This document shows positions 50,926 through 63,381 of a stretch of DNA of 64,000 bases, piece after piece. The position numbers were made by a program, and so were the translations under genes. Below the pieces are notes generated by a model, which ran no database searches, was not told the DNA's origin, and saw only the letters and a list, made by a program, of their open reading frames with translations. Location: NCBI RefSeq assembly GCF_019649055.1, contig NW_026570223.1, forward strand, positions 1,612,001 to 1,676,000, given 5' to 3'. The stretch comes from Paramacrobiotus metropolitanus (taxonomy: Eukaryota > Tardigrada > Eutardigrada > Parachela > Macrobiotidae). Position 1 is the first letter of the stretch. Every line of letters begins with the position of its first letter.

Positions 50926-53900
50926 ACGAGGTTTTCGAGGACCGGAGTCGAGCACCGCGAGCCATTCGCAATGGTGAAGTGGAAGGGATTTTCCAGCCGC
51001 CGCCGTCGTTATCTTCGATACAGCCGCAGCAGCAGCATCAACAACCAGCGGCACAGCCACAGCCCCCTCCACCGCCGCCGCTGCAACAGCAGCAGCCGCA
51101 GTTAATCCTTCCGTGCACACCACCGGCATCCGTAGCAGCAGCAGCTGCCAAACCGGAAGCGCCACCGAAGAAGCGTGTTACCAAGGCCTACTCGCCCTGC
51201 CAGAAGATCCAGTATGTCGATATGTTCCGTCGGGAGCATGAGGAGAAGGGCCGCTCCTTCTCGCAGCGCCAATTCGCCAGGAAATACCAACTCAGCCATG
51301 CGCGCTTTTCAGCCTGGTGCAAGTATGTCAGATTCTACTTGTACTTATAGGAAATCATTTGCATGCTAATGACGATTGCAAATTAAGTAGGCGAAATCAA
51401 CGAAGCCGACAACATTTCCCGTTTTTGTTGTATCGTATCAAATCAGTATTATTCACCATTCAGAATCATATTCGCGTGCACGGTTCTTGTTACGCTTCTG
51501 CTTAATCGTTTTAACTGGTTTATACAATCTCGAGATATAAACAAAATAAATATAGCTCAGTAAGAAATACAAGAAATTTACAAGAAAATTTCGCTTATCT
51601 ATTGACGTAGTGCATATTTATGGTCTTCTCAAAAATGTGGAATGTCATTGCGGATTAAGCTATTAATATTTTTTCCTCTAATAAGATGCCGGGGTGTTAT
51701 GGATTATTTGATTAAGGCTAAAGGCACCTTGAAGACTTGAATCACCTTTTTGTATTGCTGAGGATGCATAAACCAATGTGGTTCATGCTTTTCCGGGAAT
51801 CCCCATTGTGTATCCTTCGTTATAAACGAAATTTGATTCATTAATGATGTTTCCAATAGGGACACACTACGACACAGTGTGTACCTGCATGGTCTCTTTA
51901 TTATCCTTGACCTTTTGAAAATTCACTATATTGACCAGCAGAAGCGCTTACAAAAACAAGACGCTGGTCGGGTCACAGTAAAATGCTTTCGAGACATCGA
52001 AATGTCTCGGTTGATTTTGGTTTCGTTCGTGCTGGGCGCGGAATGGTGTTCCATGCCTAGTAGAACGCGTTTGTTCCAAATTCCATAAAACACAGCCCCC
52101 AGCCAGTTTCGTTTACTGAGTGAATTATTTTTGCGTTAAGAAACGATTCCGTTTAGTCAGCGGCACATCCCATGACGGTCATTGAAAGCAGGTTTCGTTT
52201 TTGGCTTACATAGTGTTATGTCAAAACTATACGCTTGTACTTAATGGAAGTTTTCCTTAATTGAGACATCGCAAGATGTTTTTATTATTAGAGAGGATTA
52301 ATGATCAACATCCGCTCCATGACTAGAGTATTGTTCCTTGACCGTACTAATGAACTGTATTCTTTTGGTTTTCAAAAATTGTAATAATGCAGTATTTAGT
52401 GATATTATGTTATTAGGAATGTTAATAATTGCTATGACAGGACTTCTGAGGAATTGTGTGAGCCGGCGGTAATATCATCGCAAACCCAAGACTCTTCCGT
52501 GCTTAACTGCAGATATATCGCGTATAAAAATATAAGGATATATCCATTTATTGCTGATTGCAAAACGACGTCTTTTAACTGGAATCAGTGCCGCATGAGA
52601 AAGTAATGTCACAGCAGCCGCATTGCACCGAAAACACTCCATTTCTCTTTCGGCTGACTGCGGCTTAATTTGAAGCCAGCAACTGTGCTACTACCGCACC
52701 GCAGTGCATACGTATATCGCGGTATACGTGTTGTTAAGGTTGGTGTATGTTAGCCGGGAGCCATATGTTGGCGAATCCAGCTGGAAAATTCGACATTTAC
52801 GCCGATTCAATGCTAGCATTCAACAACACTGCTCGTTGAATCAGGTCGAGCGTACCGCGACGGCATGCGCTGACGGCGTGGCCCGCGTGGGTAGTGTGGG
52901 GACAGAATAGAATACATATTATACGCGCGCGCGCCGGTGTTGACGTCGCTCGAGGATCGAACAAATTACCGCTAGGGATTACCGATTTTAGCATCAATTA
53001 AGTCCCCGCTGTACTCCGCCGGTAAACAGACGGGATGGAGAGAGCGCGCAACATTTTCCTTGAAATCTCATCGGAGGAGAGAGATCGGGGATGAAGAAGA
53101 TAACAGGCATTGTAATTTTGGTATTCCTACACGCGCACCGGATGATCATGATGCTGATGATGCGAAATAGCTAGCTGCCGTTGCCGCTGATTATTAACTT
53201 TACAGATATCGATCGCACTGAGCGATCGCGCTCTCCCGCGATAAGGTCACTCGGGGATGGGAGGGTTGGTGTTTTCGTGCAGTCAGTTTTATAAACACTA
53301 CATGATGTTTAGGGAAAATTCCGGTGGCTTCGCTGGCTCTGCGAGTTGGACGGATGTTCCTGTTAACCAACCGATAATGATTTTCTCATTTAGCCGCTAA
53401 CGAGTTTACATGCCGGGTCGATTACCAAACACGGTTTTAGGCTAATTGGTACGCAGTCTGACGTAGGTTGGCACCGCGCTTCATCTTTTATTAAAAGATT
53501 TAATTTTGGGGAAAGCCGGATAAAGGGATGGTTCTTGGATTTCCGCCAGTTCGATTTTTGTGCTGTATGGGACAAAGTGTCTTACATAGCGAAATATTTA
53601 ATGCACAAGAAATTCTGTTGGGATATCTGTTTTTTTACAGTTATCCCAATCTGTATCCAAAGTAGCTGTAATTAACTGACAAATTGATCAAACCGGATTC
53701 TTAGTAACCCCATCGGAATTAATTTCTTTTTATTTTTAGGGTAGCAGATGATTATATTTCTCGTTAGTGGGTGTTCTGTATGTGCGGAAATGTCGAAGCC
53801 GTTCTCAGAGGAAACAATTAGCGTTGGCCGTATACGGCTTATATGACAAATTCAGTATTTTCGTGTCCGTCGAGCCGGTGGTTGACATTTGACAGTAGTG

Positions 53901-56160
53901 TTGTCGAGCAAATTTAATAGAAATTTTCAAATTGAAATACGAGTTCATTTTGTCGAATTGCGTAACGACGATGGTGATCTTGAATAGCTACGTATTCTCT
54001 GCGTGTCGATACAGTTGCCAGTGTTGAACTTGAAGTGATATTAATTTTGAAACAGACTTCAAGCAGTGTCGTAGATTTGCCGTCGCATGGTATCGGTATA
54101 ATTCCTACATAGCTTTTGCAGAAACCAGTACAACGTGACGTCGCTTAAATAACCAGGCAGTGACGTTAGATGTATTTTTAGACCGGCATAAATTGTGACT
54201 TGGTGAAGTTTTTTCTTATTAATACTCAGCTAGTTACAGATTATTGTACTGCAGACATTTTGCGCTTCCAAATGACCCTGAAAACACGTACTCATACTTA
54301 CGGAATGCGGATTAGTCTTGCAGCCGAAGTGTAGTGTAAAATCGGTAGAAGTATGCTACGCCATACTGTAGGAAACATGACAAATCCAGAATTATCGGAC
54401 TCATCCTTACAGAAGAAAACCCATTTCATTGTGCTCAAGCATCGATAATCGACCATGAGAAGGAGTTGCGTAAAAGATGAACCGCGTGCACGTTCGTGTA
54501 CCGCTTTCCTTTTGCGAAACTCCCGATCGATAATTTATAAATTGAAGCAGTATCTTGCAGACGATAAGGTGCTAATGAAATTATTACCACAGGTTACAAC
54601 TTTCAGATAAGCATAAGCGCTATCTAATAATTCATAAATAATTAATCTTATTCCTTGTTCTAATAAATTGAGTTTTTTACTCGCGTTGTTGCTGTTTAGT
54701 ATTACATGATGGTGTTGATCGTAGATACTAGATTTGTATTTTATTATTTATTCTTTTGAAGAAAAGTATTCTGTAGCAGCGTTCCTAGACTAAATGATGA
54801 GCCGACAGAAAAGATGAAATGAAAGAGTTAAGGTTTCAAAGAGGGAACAATATTAAACTGTTAATAACAAACAATTAAGAAGTTTCTTACTTCATTTGAT
54901 ATTGTCGTTATGTATATCGTATTGGCTTGAGCTCTGTATTTCATCTTTTATCTTGGGTTAAAATTAAGCAAAGCTTTCGTATCCCTGTGCGGCAAGAAAT
55001 GACATCGTTAATTATCTGTCACAGAGAGTACGATAAACTGAAATCCCTGGACGCCTCCCAGCTGATGGTCAGCCGCGTGCGCATGCCGAGCGCCCGTTTC
55101 CCGGTGCTGGAATCCCGCGTATCCGAATGGATCGAAGAGCAGCGGGCCGCCGGCCACGATGAGCCGACCATCAAAGCCATCCAGACGTTCGCCCGCGATC
55201 TGGCCACCCGCCTCGGCATCATCGATTTCGTGGCGTCCAACACGTGGGTAGAGCGTTTCCGGCGGCGCTGTGACAATAAACCGCCGCCGCCCGTGACGGT
55301 GGTCCGGTCCCCGGACAGTGAGGTGACGCTGTCGAGCTCGCCGCGACCGGTCCACAATCCCCCGGAGCGGATGATCGGACATATTCTGCATGATTATCTG
55401 GAGCGCGGCGACACCCGCCAGTCGCCGCTGGAGATGGCCGGGTTGGGATTGGCGCCCGGCATGAAGATGGGTGGGGAAGAGGACACCGGGAAGGGACGAC
55501 GGGTGTACACGGAGGCCGACCGGGAGAAATTCCTGGAGCTGTACCGGGCGGAGAAGCTCGACCGGGGTCTGCAGTGCTCGTTGCGGCTGTTCTGTAAGCG
55601 GCACAATGTCAGTCGCACGCGAATGACGGCGTGGCTAAAGTAAGTAAAGTGGAGAGATGAGAAATTTCTTTGCCAACCAGAAGCTATTAACACGTTATTT
55701 AATGTTTAATGTTTGGCGTTAATTTATTTAATGTTTAAGATTTAGAATTCTGTGACCGTGTATTTCCTTATTTGTTGTCCGAGCTTTTACCGGCTTCGCA
55801 CTTCCCGAAACGTTCAAGCGAACCTTTTAATTGGTTATTTTTTACTGCATAATGGAATTTTTTACCATTTTACAGCTACTATTAGTTATGTGCATAATGA
55901 GTACTGCTAGGATGAATAGGTTCATTACGTTATTCGATTTATTTGTTTTGCGAGATGGAATGCAGAAAATCGTAGAACGATGGCATAGGATGGAAGTTAA
56001 CAAAATGGCATGCCTTAACAAAATGTTGCGAACGTAGATTCAGTGCTGTGTTTTCCGAATTGCAAATACTTACTTAAATGTTGGGATAATATTTTTTTCC
56101 ATGTATAATCATGTATATTTTTGCAGGCAAGAAGACGTTATTGTGGATGAGCCTATGTGA
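50926..56160 (+). CDS. CENP-B/pogo-type DNA-binding protein without transposase domain (5' end uncertain)
   Basis: Three exons that join in frame: 50926-51322, 55025-55639 and 56127-56160, with an intron of about 3.7 kb (GTATGT..TCACAG). The first exon starts in mid-codon after TTTAG; an earlier exon or an ATG at 50979 (MEGIFQ) could supply the start. Order: a Pro/Gln-rich segment; a first helix-turn-helix, KIQYVDMFRREHEEKGRSFS then QRQFARKYQLSHARFSAWCK; a CENP-B/Tc5-type helix-turn-helix, FPVLESRVSEWIEEQRAAGH to ASNTWVERFRRR, created partly by the exon join; a Pro/Ser linker; and a third HTH-like block, CSLRLFCKRHNVSRTRMTAW-LK. It ends KQEDVIVDEPM. The first two domains together match the bipartite DNA-binding region of CENP-B and Tigger/pogo transposases. 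No DDE catalytic region follows, so it looks domesticated: a nuclear DNA-binding factor. Confidence 0.7.
51323..55024 (+). other. Large intron of the CENP-B-like gene
   Basis: Noncoding by inspection, AT-rich except a GC-richer patch around 52850-53110 (GCGCGCGCGCCGG at about 52925). No transposon ends, RNA genes or supported exons seen. An unrelated gene in this interval cannot be excluded. Confidence 0.45.
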
Positions 56161-58261
56161 TGTCGAAAAGCGGTGAATGATTTACTGTACTAATCCCATC
56201 CGTCCATTCTGGAAACGTGGCAGTATTTTTTGACAAGATGGAAGATATTTATAAAGATTAGGTGAATAAAATGTGGTATTTAAAATAAAGTTTGCTCTGT
56301 TAGTTCCAAGATATAATTATTGTCTCAGCGAACGCATTTCAGAGTGGTTTTTTGGTTCGTTATATAGTGACAAAAGATTTACACGATATGATTGGCAGTC
56401 GTTTACCGGTTTACCGGTATATCACAAGATTGCTTTTTATGTTTTCTTGCCATATTTTCTAAAGAAAGTATGATGGATCGGTGTTGTTAGTCGGTGTGTT
56501 TTTATTGTTCATTGTGAGGAGTTAGTTGGATAATTTATTCCATAATTTATTTTTGATGGGATGAAGCTTTGTTCGGCATCAATAAACCAAAGATGAAACC
56601 GAGCAATCTGCGTAGGTCGTGTAAAGGTGAAATCCCGCTGCCTACCCGTTAACAATGCGATTGTTCGATAATTCCAAGTCGATTATTTTCTATTATGAAA
56701 TGGGAACGCCGGTAACAAGTACCAATACGAATCAATCAATACGATTACACGACATCCCAGTTCCCATCCCAGTTTCTTGCGCGTGATGCTTCCATGGTTC
56801 GTGATGAATAATTTATAAATTATTACTTTTTATGTTTATTATTGGTAATGAGGCTTTTGATTCATAACATTGGGAGCCAGCTTGTCAATACACCCCGCAG
56901 ACAAGTACGTGTATACAGAGGTGTACTTGTTCGTATTATTATTATCGGTGTAATTTAAAGCAAGCCTATGCAAAAATACACTGTGCAAAAGGCCAAAATA
57001 TATAAAAAGTATGATATATAAATATGCCTCTGCAGTAAGAACAAAGAAGTACATTTTAGTACATAATATGGTATGTTACTTTTACGCGAATGATAAGTTC
57101 GTCGCATGCAGTAATTTGTGGCCTCTTCCACAGTGTTTTCTGCACAAAAGCCAAAATGGACGATTGTAGGTAGAAGCTACTTCCAGATTTAATCCTTCGA
57201 AATAAAAATCCGCGCATTGCTTCGAAGCGCTTTTCTTCGCATGTTTGCTTTCTTTGATTTTTTATGCCCGATAAGGGCTGGTGCTAGTTTTTTGACGCTT
57301 TACATTCCAAATTTTATGCGCCCGGATAGCCACCGTCCGCCACCGGTGGTCAGAGCCGGGCAGTAAAGATTCGGAGCCGCACAACTGGACGACCGCTGCA
57401 CCAAGCGGTTTTGCCAAGTTAGATGCGTTTTTAGGGTTGCTTTGTTTTTTAATGGAGCGAAGTCACCGTGGCGGCAGCAACGATCGTCGAAAAACACTGA
57501 TATTTACACAACAAACCATACTTGGTCAATATTTTCACCGGAAACCATAATCATTAGTCTGCCGTAACGTTATCCGGCAACGGCAGTGTAGATGTCATAA
57601 ATTGAATTTATCCGCTGAATTCGGAAGGTTTTCATTCAAATTTTCAAACTGGCGAATTTGGAATTCATTAGGCTTTTATGCAGGATAAACAAGCGTGTAA
57701 GGCCAGGAAACAATGCAAACTTCCGATCTTTTGGCCTAGTTATAAAACATTACGGTCATATGCAATAAATATGCATAATGCGATAAAGCCCATGCGTAAA
57801 TGCACTACTGTGTACAACATGTTTGTCGGCTTTGATTTCAAGTGCTACTGTCTGGCAGATACTGATAGAACTTGCAAGTGCATATAACAGCCAATTGCAC
57901 AAATTAATAAATTATATATCTACGTGTAGATTAACAACATTAACATCATGTAGATTAGGTAAATTAACATTATGTCAACATGTGAAATGTAAATAAATTT
58001 TAATTACATTTCGTATAATAAATCGCAGTTTCCGTTATATGAAATTCTGCACCGGATTTTATTTTAATTTTTTGAATTTGCGAAAGTAATAACGTAAAGA
58101 ACTTACAGCGTAAAAAAAGTACAACTATTTCGCGACTTTTCGTTAGTCGCTGCAGGTTTATTTGAACTAATTCCCTTTAAAGAAAATTTGTTTGTTGAAA
58201 TCACAGATATTGTTTAACGATGTCCTATTGAGGCTATTGTTATCGGTGGCACTTTGTAACT
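56161..58261. other. Intergenic, nothing recognised
   Basis: AT-rich, with many short open frames but none with coding composition. A GC-richer patch at 57315-57400 (CACCGTCCGCCACCGGTGG, partly palindromic) stands out. Confidence 0.4.
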
Positions 58262-58690
58262 TTAACCGGCTGTGCTATTCTTTTCGGCAACACTGCCGCA
58301 CCGCGCGTACATACCGCGAAATATTATTTGTACAGACAGCGTGTCATTTTCACTTAAATTACACCAATCCATCATATCTGCATAAATTAACCCCAGCCAG
58401 TCCTCCAATAGCCGTTTAGCAGAGTGAAGCATTCTGTTGTCCGCATCACCCAACAACAGCAGTTTGTTGCCTTTTTGCCCGGAAGGCATGTAATCAACGG
58501 TAAGAGGAAAAGTTTCACAGCCCAGACGAGAGCGTTTTGTGTTAATACGGCCAGCGCGCGCTGTTTGTCATTTTTCACGTATACGATAACCGTTGATCGC
58601 GACGACTGATGGCTTCCGTATGACACCACAATGACATCTGCCCACTGACTTTCCCAGGCTTAATTATCTTGGGAACCATGTTACGCATTC
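58262..58690 (-). pseudogene. Possible decayed coding fragment, family unknown
   Basis: On the minus strand, frame 1 reads ADVIVVSYGSHQSSRSTVIV then YVKNDKQRALAVLTQNALVW and AVKLFLLPL. One base later another frame continues DYMPSGQKGNKLLLLGDADN and RMLHSAKRLLEDWLGL before running out. Both segments have protein-like composition and meet within a few bases near 58490, as if one base were lost. Upstream at 58679 MVPKIIKPGKV starts in yet another frame. This suggests a broken gene or a relic of one. I do not recognise the protein, and chance is possible. Confidence 0.3.
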
Positions 58691-58777
58691 CTTACACACC
58701 TCATCCACTGCATTTAATTTAATTCTAATAATCGGTATAATTGTTAAGTAATATTTTTGAGTTAATTTTTATTCGGT

Positions 58778-60506
58778 ATGTCGATTCGTACGGCGGAAAC
58801 CGGTGATATGGACCATCTGGTGCCCATTGCCGCGCCACCCCGTCGCATCGTCCAGTTCAACTACGAATGGCGGATTGGGAATTTTAAGCGGGCCGCCATG
58901 AAGGAGGAAGTCCTGCGCTCCCAGCCGTTTGCCTCCAAAGATCCCCAGAAATGTAAATGGATTCTGGAATTATACCCGCACGGCGCACCGGACGTGTACA
59001 ATCAGGGCTACACCTCCGTCTTCCTCGTGCTAAAAGACTGCTTCCCGGAATCCCACATTGTAGCGGTGACCGTCCAGTTCGGCATCCGGAAATTCGGCCC
59101 CGACATCAAGGATGTGTACTTCGAGGCGTCGGACGTCGATTTCGAGAAGGAACGCCGGTTCGGCTTAATAAAATTCATGGCGCATCCGGAGCTGTTCGAG
59201 AAGGAGAACCACTTCCTGCATCATGATTCCGCGACGATTCTGTGTGATGTGAAGATCACCAACGCCTTCGAGTCGTCGACACCGCCGCCGCCACTCCCGC
59301 CGCCCCGGGAGACCTTCATTAAGCGGACCGCCTCGTTCGGCAGTCCGAAGAACTTCTTCCGCTCCTCCACCCAGAAACGTCACGATGAACGCCCGATCCT
59401 CCAATCGGATATCCACTCGAATAGTGTGTATGATAGCGGGGTGGCCACGGCATCACCCCGTTCATCCACACCGCTGAACGACCACACCGGGGTGGTGGTG
59501 GCACCACCGCCGGCCCCCCGCCATGACCCCGGGGTCATTCGGGGCATTGACATTCCGCGCGATTCCCTGCTGGATGATATGGTCCAGCTGCTGAGTAAAG
59601 GACGCTATTCAGATGTGACGCTGGATGTGGGGAAGCGGGAATTCCATGTGCATAAAGCCATTTTGGCGGCCCGCTCACCGGTATTCGATTCCATGTTCTC
59701 CAATCCGGCCAACGCGACATCTAATCATTTTGTTATTACGGATGTCACGTCACGGGGTATGAAGGAACTGCTGTATTTTATCTACACGGGGCATATCGAT
59801 AAGACGGAGAATATTGTGGAGGAGGTGCTGGAAGCCGGGCAGAAGTACCAGGTGGCGCAGTTGCAGGTAAATTTTCCCAGCACTGCCGTACTTTGTGAAA
59901 AAGTTAGAAATTCTGTCTTATTTCCTGTGTGCGTTTTTTTTCTTTGGCTACTTCTGTATCTCCTTGTGAATGCGAGATGGCGTAGTGTAGTGGTTCACTA
60001 TACCTTTACGACTTCGTTATTTGGTGAACGTTGACAAGTAATGCACTTCTATTTAGTTTTTGGTATTGTACTATTATAAACAATATAAAGTAGATATAAC
60101 CAGAGAAAATACTAGTCAAATAGTGTTTTACCATTATATCCGAGAAAATACGAGTTAACTAGTATTTTCTCTAATATACAGTATCTGTAAAGTGTATAAA
60201 AAATACTTCAGTCACTTGTTTACATAACAGTTACACTCGTTCTTCAGAAGTCGGCATCCCAATTCTTGCTGAAATTTTTTTATGTTGGTGTAGGCAATCT
60301 GCGAAAGCTTAATTCTGCGTGAACTGAATGTGGACAATGCCATTAAGACACTAATCCTCGCCCACGAACATAAAGCTCTTCAGTTGAAAGAAATTGTCCT
60401 GGAGTTTATTGCGCGTAATTTCCAAGCGGTTAAACGTACCGAAGGCTGGAATGTGCTACGGAGTAGTCATACGGATTTATATGGCGATATTATCGAGTAT
60501 ATGTGA
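58778..60506 (+). CDS. MATH-BTB protein, SPOP-like with a long linker (433 aa)
   Basis: Probable substrate adaptor for a cullin-3 ubiquitin ligase. Exon 1 is 58778-59866 (363 codons) and exon 2 is 60294-60506 (70 codons plus TGA), GTAAAT..GTGTAG, phase 0. The MATH domain is at about 25-168, opening VQFNYEWRIGNFKRA and including RRFGLIKFM. The BTB domain is at about 272-370, with GRYSDVTLDV, EFHVHKAILAARSPVFDSMF and ELLYFIYTGHI. The BACK-like C-terminus is in exon 2 (KYQVAQLQ-AICESLILREL, NVDNAIKTLILAHEHKA, ending GDIIEYM). Unlike SPOP, a Pro/Ser-rich linker of about 100 residues (PPPPLPPPRE, TASPRSSTP, VVVAPPPAP) separates MATH from BTB, and there is no C-terminal nuclear localisation tail. 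The GC-rich first exon makes many open frames on other strands, all shadows. Domain calls are strong; the one-to-one relation to SPOP is uncertain. Confidence 0.9.
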
Positions 60507-61811
60507 TGTTCCTTATTAAACCGGCACCATCGCGCTGCACGGCAGTGCACGAGCGACATAATGTTCAAAGTATTTATGAGAGAGAGAGAATATTATTACA
60601 TAAAAGTGAAACCTTACCGGCCCGGTTGGTTGGGTTCGTTAGAAAAGCAAATTTCCCTTCCAATATGCCGGGCGTGTTCGGCGTTCTTGGTTTTGTGACT
60701 AATAAAAAATTCTTCAGCATGCGCTGAATTGTTAATGAGTTACCGCGGCGTTCTTTGTATCGAATTGTCTGTCTATACGCGTGGATGCGTTACAATGCAT
60801 ATAATGCAGTTGGTTTATACGTGTTGCTAATTGCGCCGCGCACCATGATTCATGCTGCCGTATATATGTGCACCTGAGCTTCCGATTGGGCATTCCAAGT
60901 TTGGAAATGTATGTTGCTCCAGTTTTCCTTGCGCATTGCCCAGCCGGCGCAGAATAAGAAAAGCCGACAATTACGAAAGACAGCGATTTAAAACGATTAA
61001 CACTTGGCTTTACGTAAGAAATAACTTACTGAACGGTTTCCGATGATTTTCCGTCGTTTTTGTATTGCACGCAACGTCCATCAAGAGTGCGGTAGAAATT
61101 ATTGATAGCGAATTTATGCAGGACATTCGTAACCCATTAATTACATTGTGTATTGTCTATACTCAGAAACGAATTGCTGAAAAATTCGGAACATACTACT
61201 TTTTACACTGATAAAGGGCACTGTAATTTGTCCATATAATAACATATTTGTAAAAAGTTAACTTTGTCTTACTAATTTTTCTATCAGAAAGTTGCCGTAC
61301 TGTAGTAGAGTTGAATTAACACTGAATCGTAGAGGAATGTCAAATCAAGAGCAATGCCCACCATTTAACTGTAATTATTCTGACTAAAAAGTACCCTATA
61401 AACGTCTAGCTTTGCTTTACGTTACAACCATTTTAAAAAATAATGAATGTACATTTTCTTAAAATTTTTGCTCGTACTACGGCGTTTTTGCCTTTCTTTA
61501 TCCTGCATATTTATATTGATAGTACGGTGCAACTAAAAACCACTGCTGCATTATTTAAGCGGTCATTTTATCGAAACTCCGCTGACCAATTTTATAATCG
61601 AATCGAACCTTTTAAAATTTCTTTCTTCACCGTAGAGACTATTCGTACGCATCAGCATTACAATTACATCAACTCGAGTCCGCAAAACTATTAAATTTAT
61701 AATGATCACCATCAAAACAAGGTAAAATTTAAAACCACTCAAAACATTCCAAGTAAAAGCCGACATCTTAATCTCACAGTCAAGAGAATTCCACGCGCTC
61801 AGAATACTTAT
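60507..61811. other. Intergenic, convergent spacer
   Basis: 3' flanks of the MATH-BTB gene and the glycosyltransferase gene. Open frames at 60503-61694 are short and AT-rich with no support. Confidence 0.45.
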
Positions 61812-63381
61812 TTAACAAGGAACAACATAATTCACACACGTATCATTCCACATTTTCCACATCTTCGAGTCATCCACGTAGTGCACCGCCAAATGTGCTC
61901 CCTTACTGCATCCCTTATTCCAGGCGCCGCCCTTGGGATCGTACCCGCCTAGGCCAATATGCGGGATCTGGGCGGCGCGGGCCGCCAGACCGGTGAGAAA
62001 GACATCATCGTGCCATAAATACTTTAGCGTCCTGGCTGCGTGGGCCAGCGGGGCAAGAGTCAGACGGTGGAATGTGTAGAGAATCCCGGACATGTAGGGC
62101 GGGAAGTGCTTCTCCGGGAAGTCGGCCACCGGGACAGCCCATTTGTTCTTCGGGTCACGGATCACCGGGGCCCCGGCCGGCCAGAAATGCCCGAGGATGG
62201 AGGGTGTTTTGTCCTCGGCGTGCCGCAAACTACTGAGGAGGAGGGGTGGATTGATAAAGCAGTCGTCGTCGGCTTTGGCCACGAAGGTGGCTTGTGGGCA
62301 GTGGAGAAGGCTCCAGTGAATCAAGGCCAAACCTATCGCGAGTACCGTGATAGATCAAGAGGAATAAGAAATAGCGAAGAAAATATGATGTAGTTCAAAA
62401 AACAGAATATTTTATTTACTTTATGTACGAGTACATCTGAAGCGTGCCAAGCCATACGCATTATTTCCATTTTCCGAAATGTATGTAAGTCCAATCACTT
62501 ATGCCATTGTACTACGAAATACTCCCGTTCACATATCCTTGGCGAAATGAGAGTGTTAGCTACGAGTAGTCTCTGCATAATTGCATTCAAGCGGGCATTC
62601 TAATACACATAAACTGTATCTGTATTCAACAGTTTACAATTGCGTAAATTTAAAAAAAAGTTTTTTCCATGGGAGTTACTAGGTAGAAAAAACTCATACC
62701 GTATCGTACGGCGGTACGGGCATGGCCACGTTATAAATTTCGAAATTCTTTCTCTGTTTGCTTAGCGCTATGCAGAACCAAATCTGTTGTCTGTAAACTG
62801 CTGCATATAACCAACTAAAAAATTTGACCGAGCTGACTACCAGCACAGAGCACACACAGTGACCGTATTTAATCTGGTACAACCCTGATAGCAGCCGGAA
62901 AGAACATTATTCTAAACATCCACTGGCAGCTAGGACAATATTTACCTTTGCGTGTGGCTTGACCGTAGTCGTCGACGAACGCCTCTGTCTGAATAATGTC
63001 ACCGGTGCGAGCGGCCTCGTCAGCGATTCCCCTCTGAATAGCCCCGGACACAGTCAGACCGACAATAAACAACAACCGAAATCCCAGCGGCACACCGCGG
63101 CCCGCATCCGGTCGGCCGTGTGAGCAGGTGTGCCGGTGTGTGCCGCTTTCCACGGCCAGTGAGCCGTATGTGCGTCGGATGGTGTCCCGGCGGAGAAAGG
63201 CGTCGGGACGCGTGAAGACGATGAGCAAGACAAACGGCGGCGTGCTGTTTGAGCATGGCAAGGGTGAGATGGCGAAACGGTCGAAGGCGTCGTAGGAACT
63301 GATTTCGGCTGGTGCCGATGTTGAGGAGGATAAAGGATCTGCAGGCACGGCTGGATTATTGACATTTTTACTTTTATTCAT
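61812..63381 (-). CDS. Beta-1,3-galactosyltransferase-type enzyme (GT31), N-terminus uncertain
   Basis: Transfers a sugar from a UDP donor in the Golgi. Two exons: 62946-63381 and 61812-62332, with GTAAAT..GCGATAG splice signals, phase 1, joining at RK-GLALIHW. GT31 motifs in order: FVLLIVFTRPDAFLRRDTIR then RTYG, LLFIVGLT, GDIIQTEAFVDDYGQATRK, the metal- and donor-binding KADDDCFIN, FPPYMSGILYTF, and HDDVFLTG. The visible ORF has 318 residues, near the catalytic-domain length of the family. The ATG used (63381) gives MNKSKNVNNP without the type II membrane anchor expected for such enzymes, so an upstream exon encoding it is likely, possibly beyond 63400. The exact sugar linkage cannot be read from sequence. 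Confidence 0.87.

Noticed and set aside
55008-55604. 198-codon minus-strand frame opposite the CENP-B-like exon
   Set aside because: GC-rich shadow; the plus-strand frame carries the recognisable helix-turn-helix domain and splice sites.
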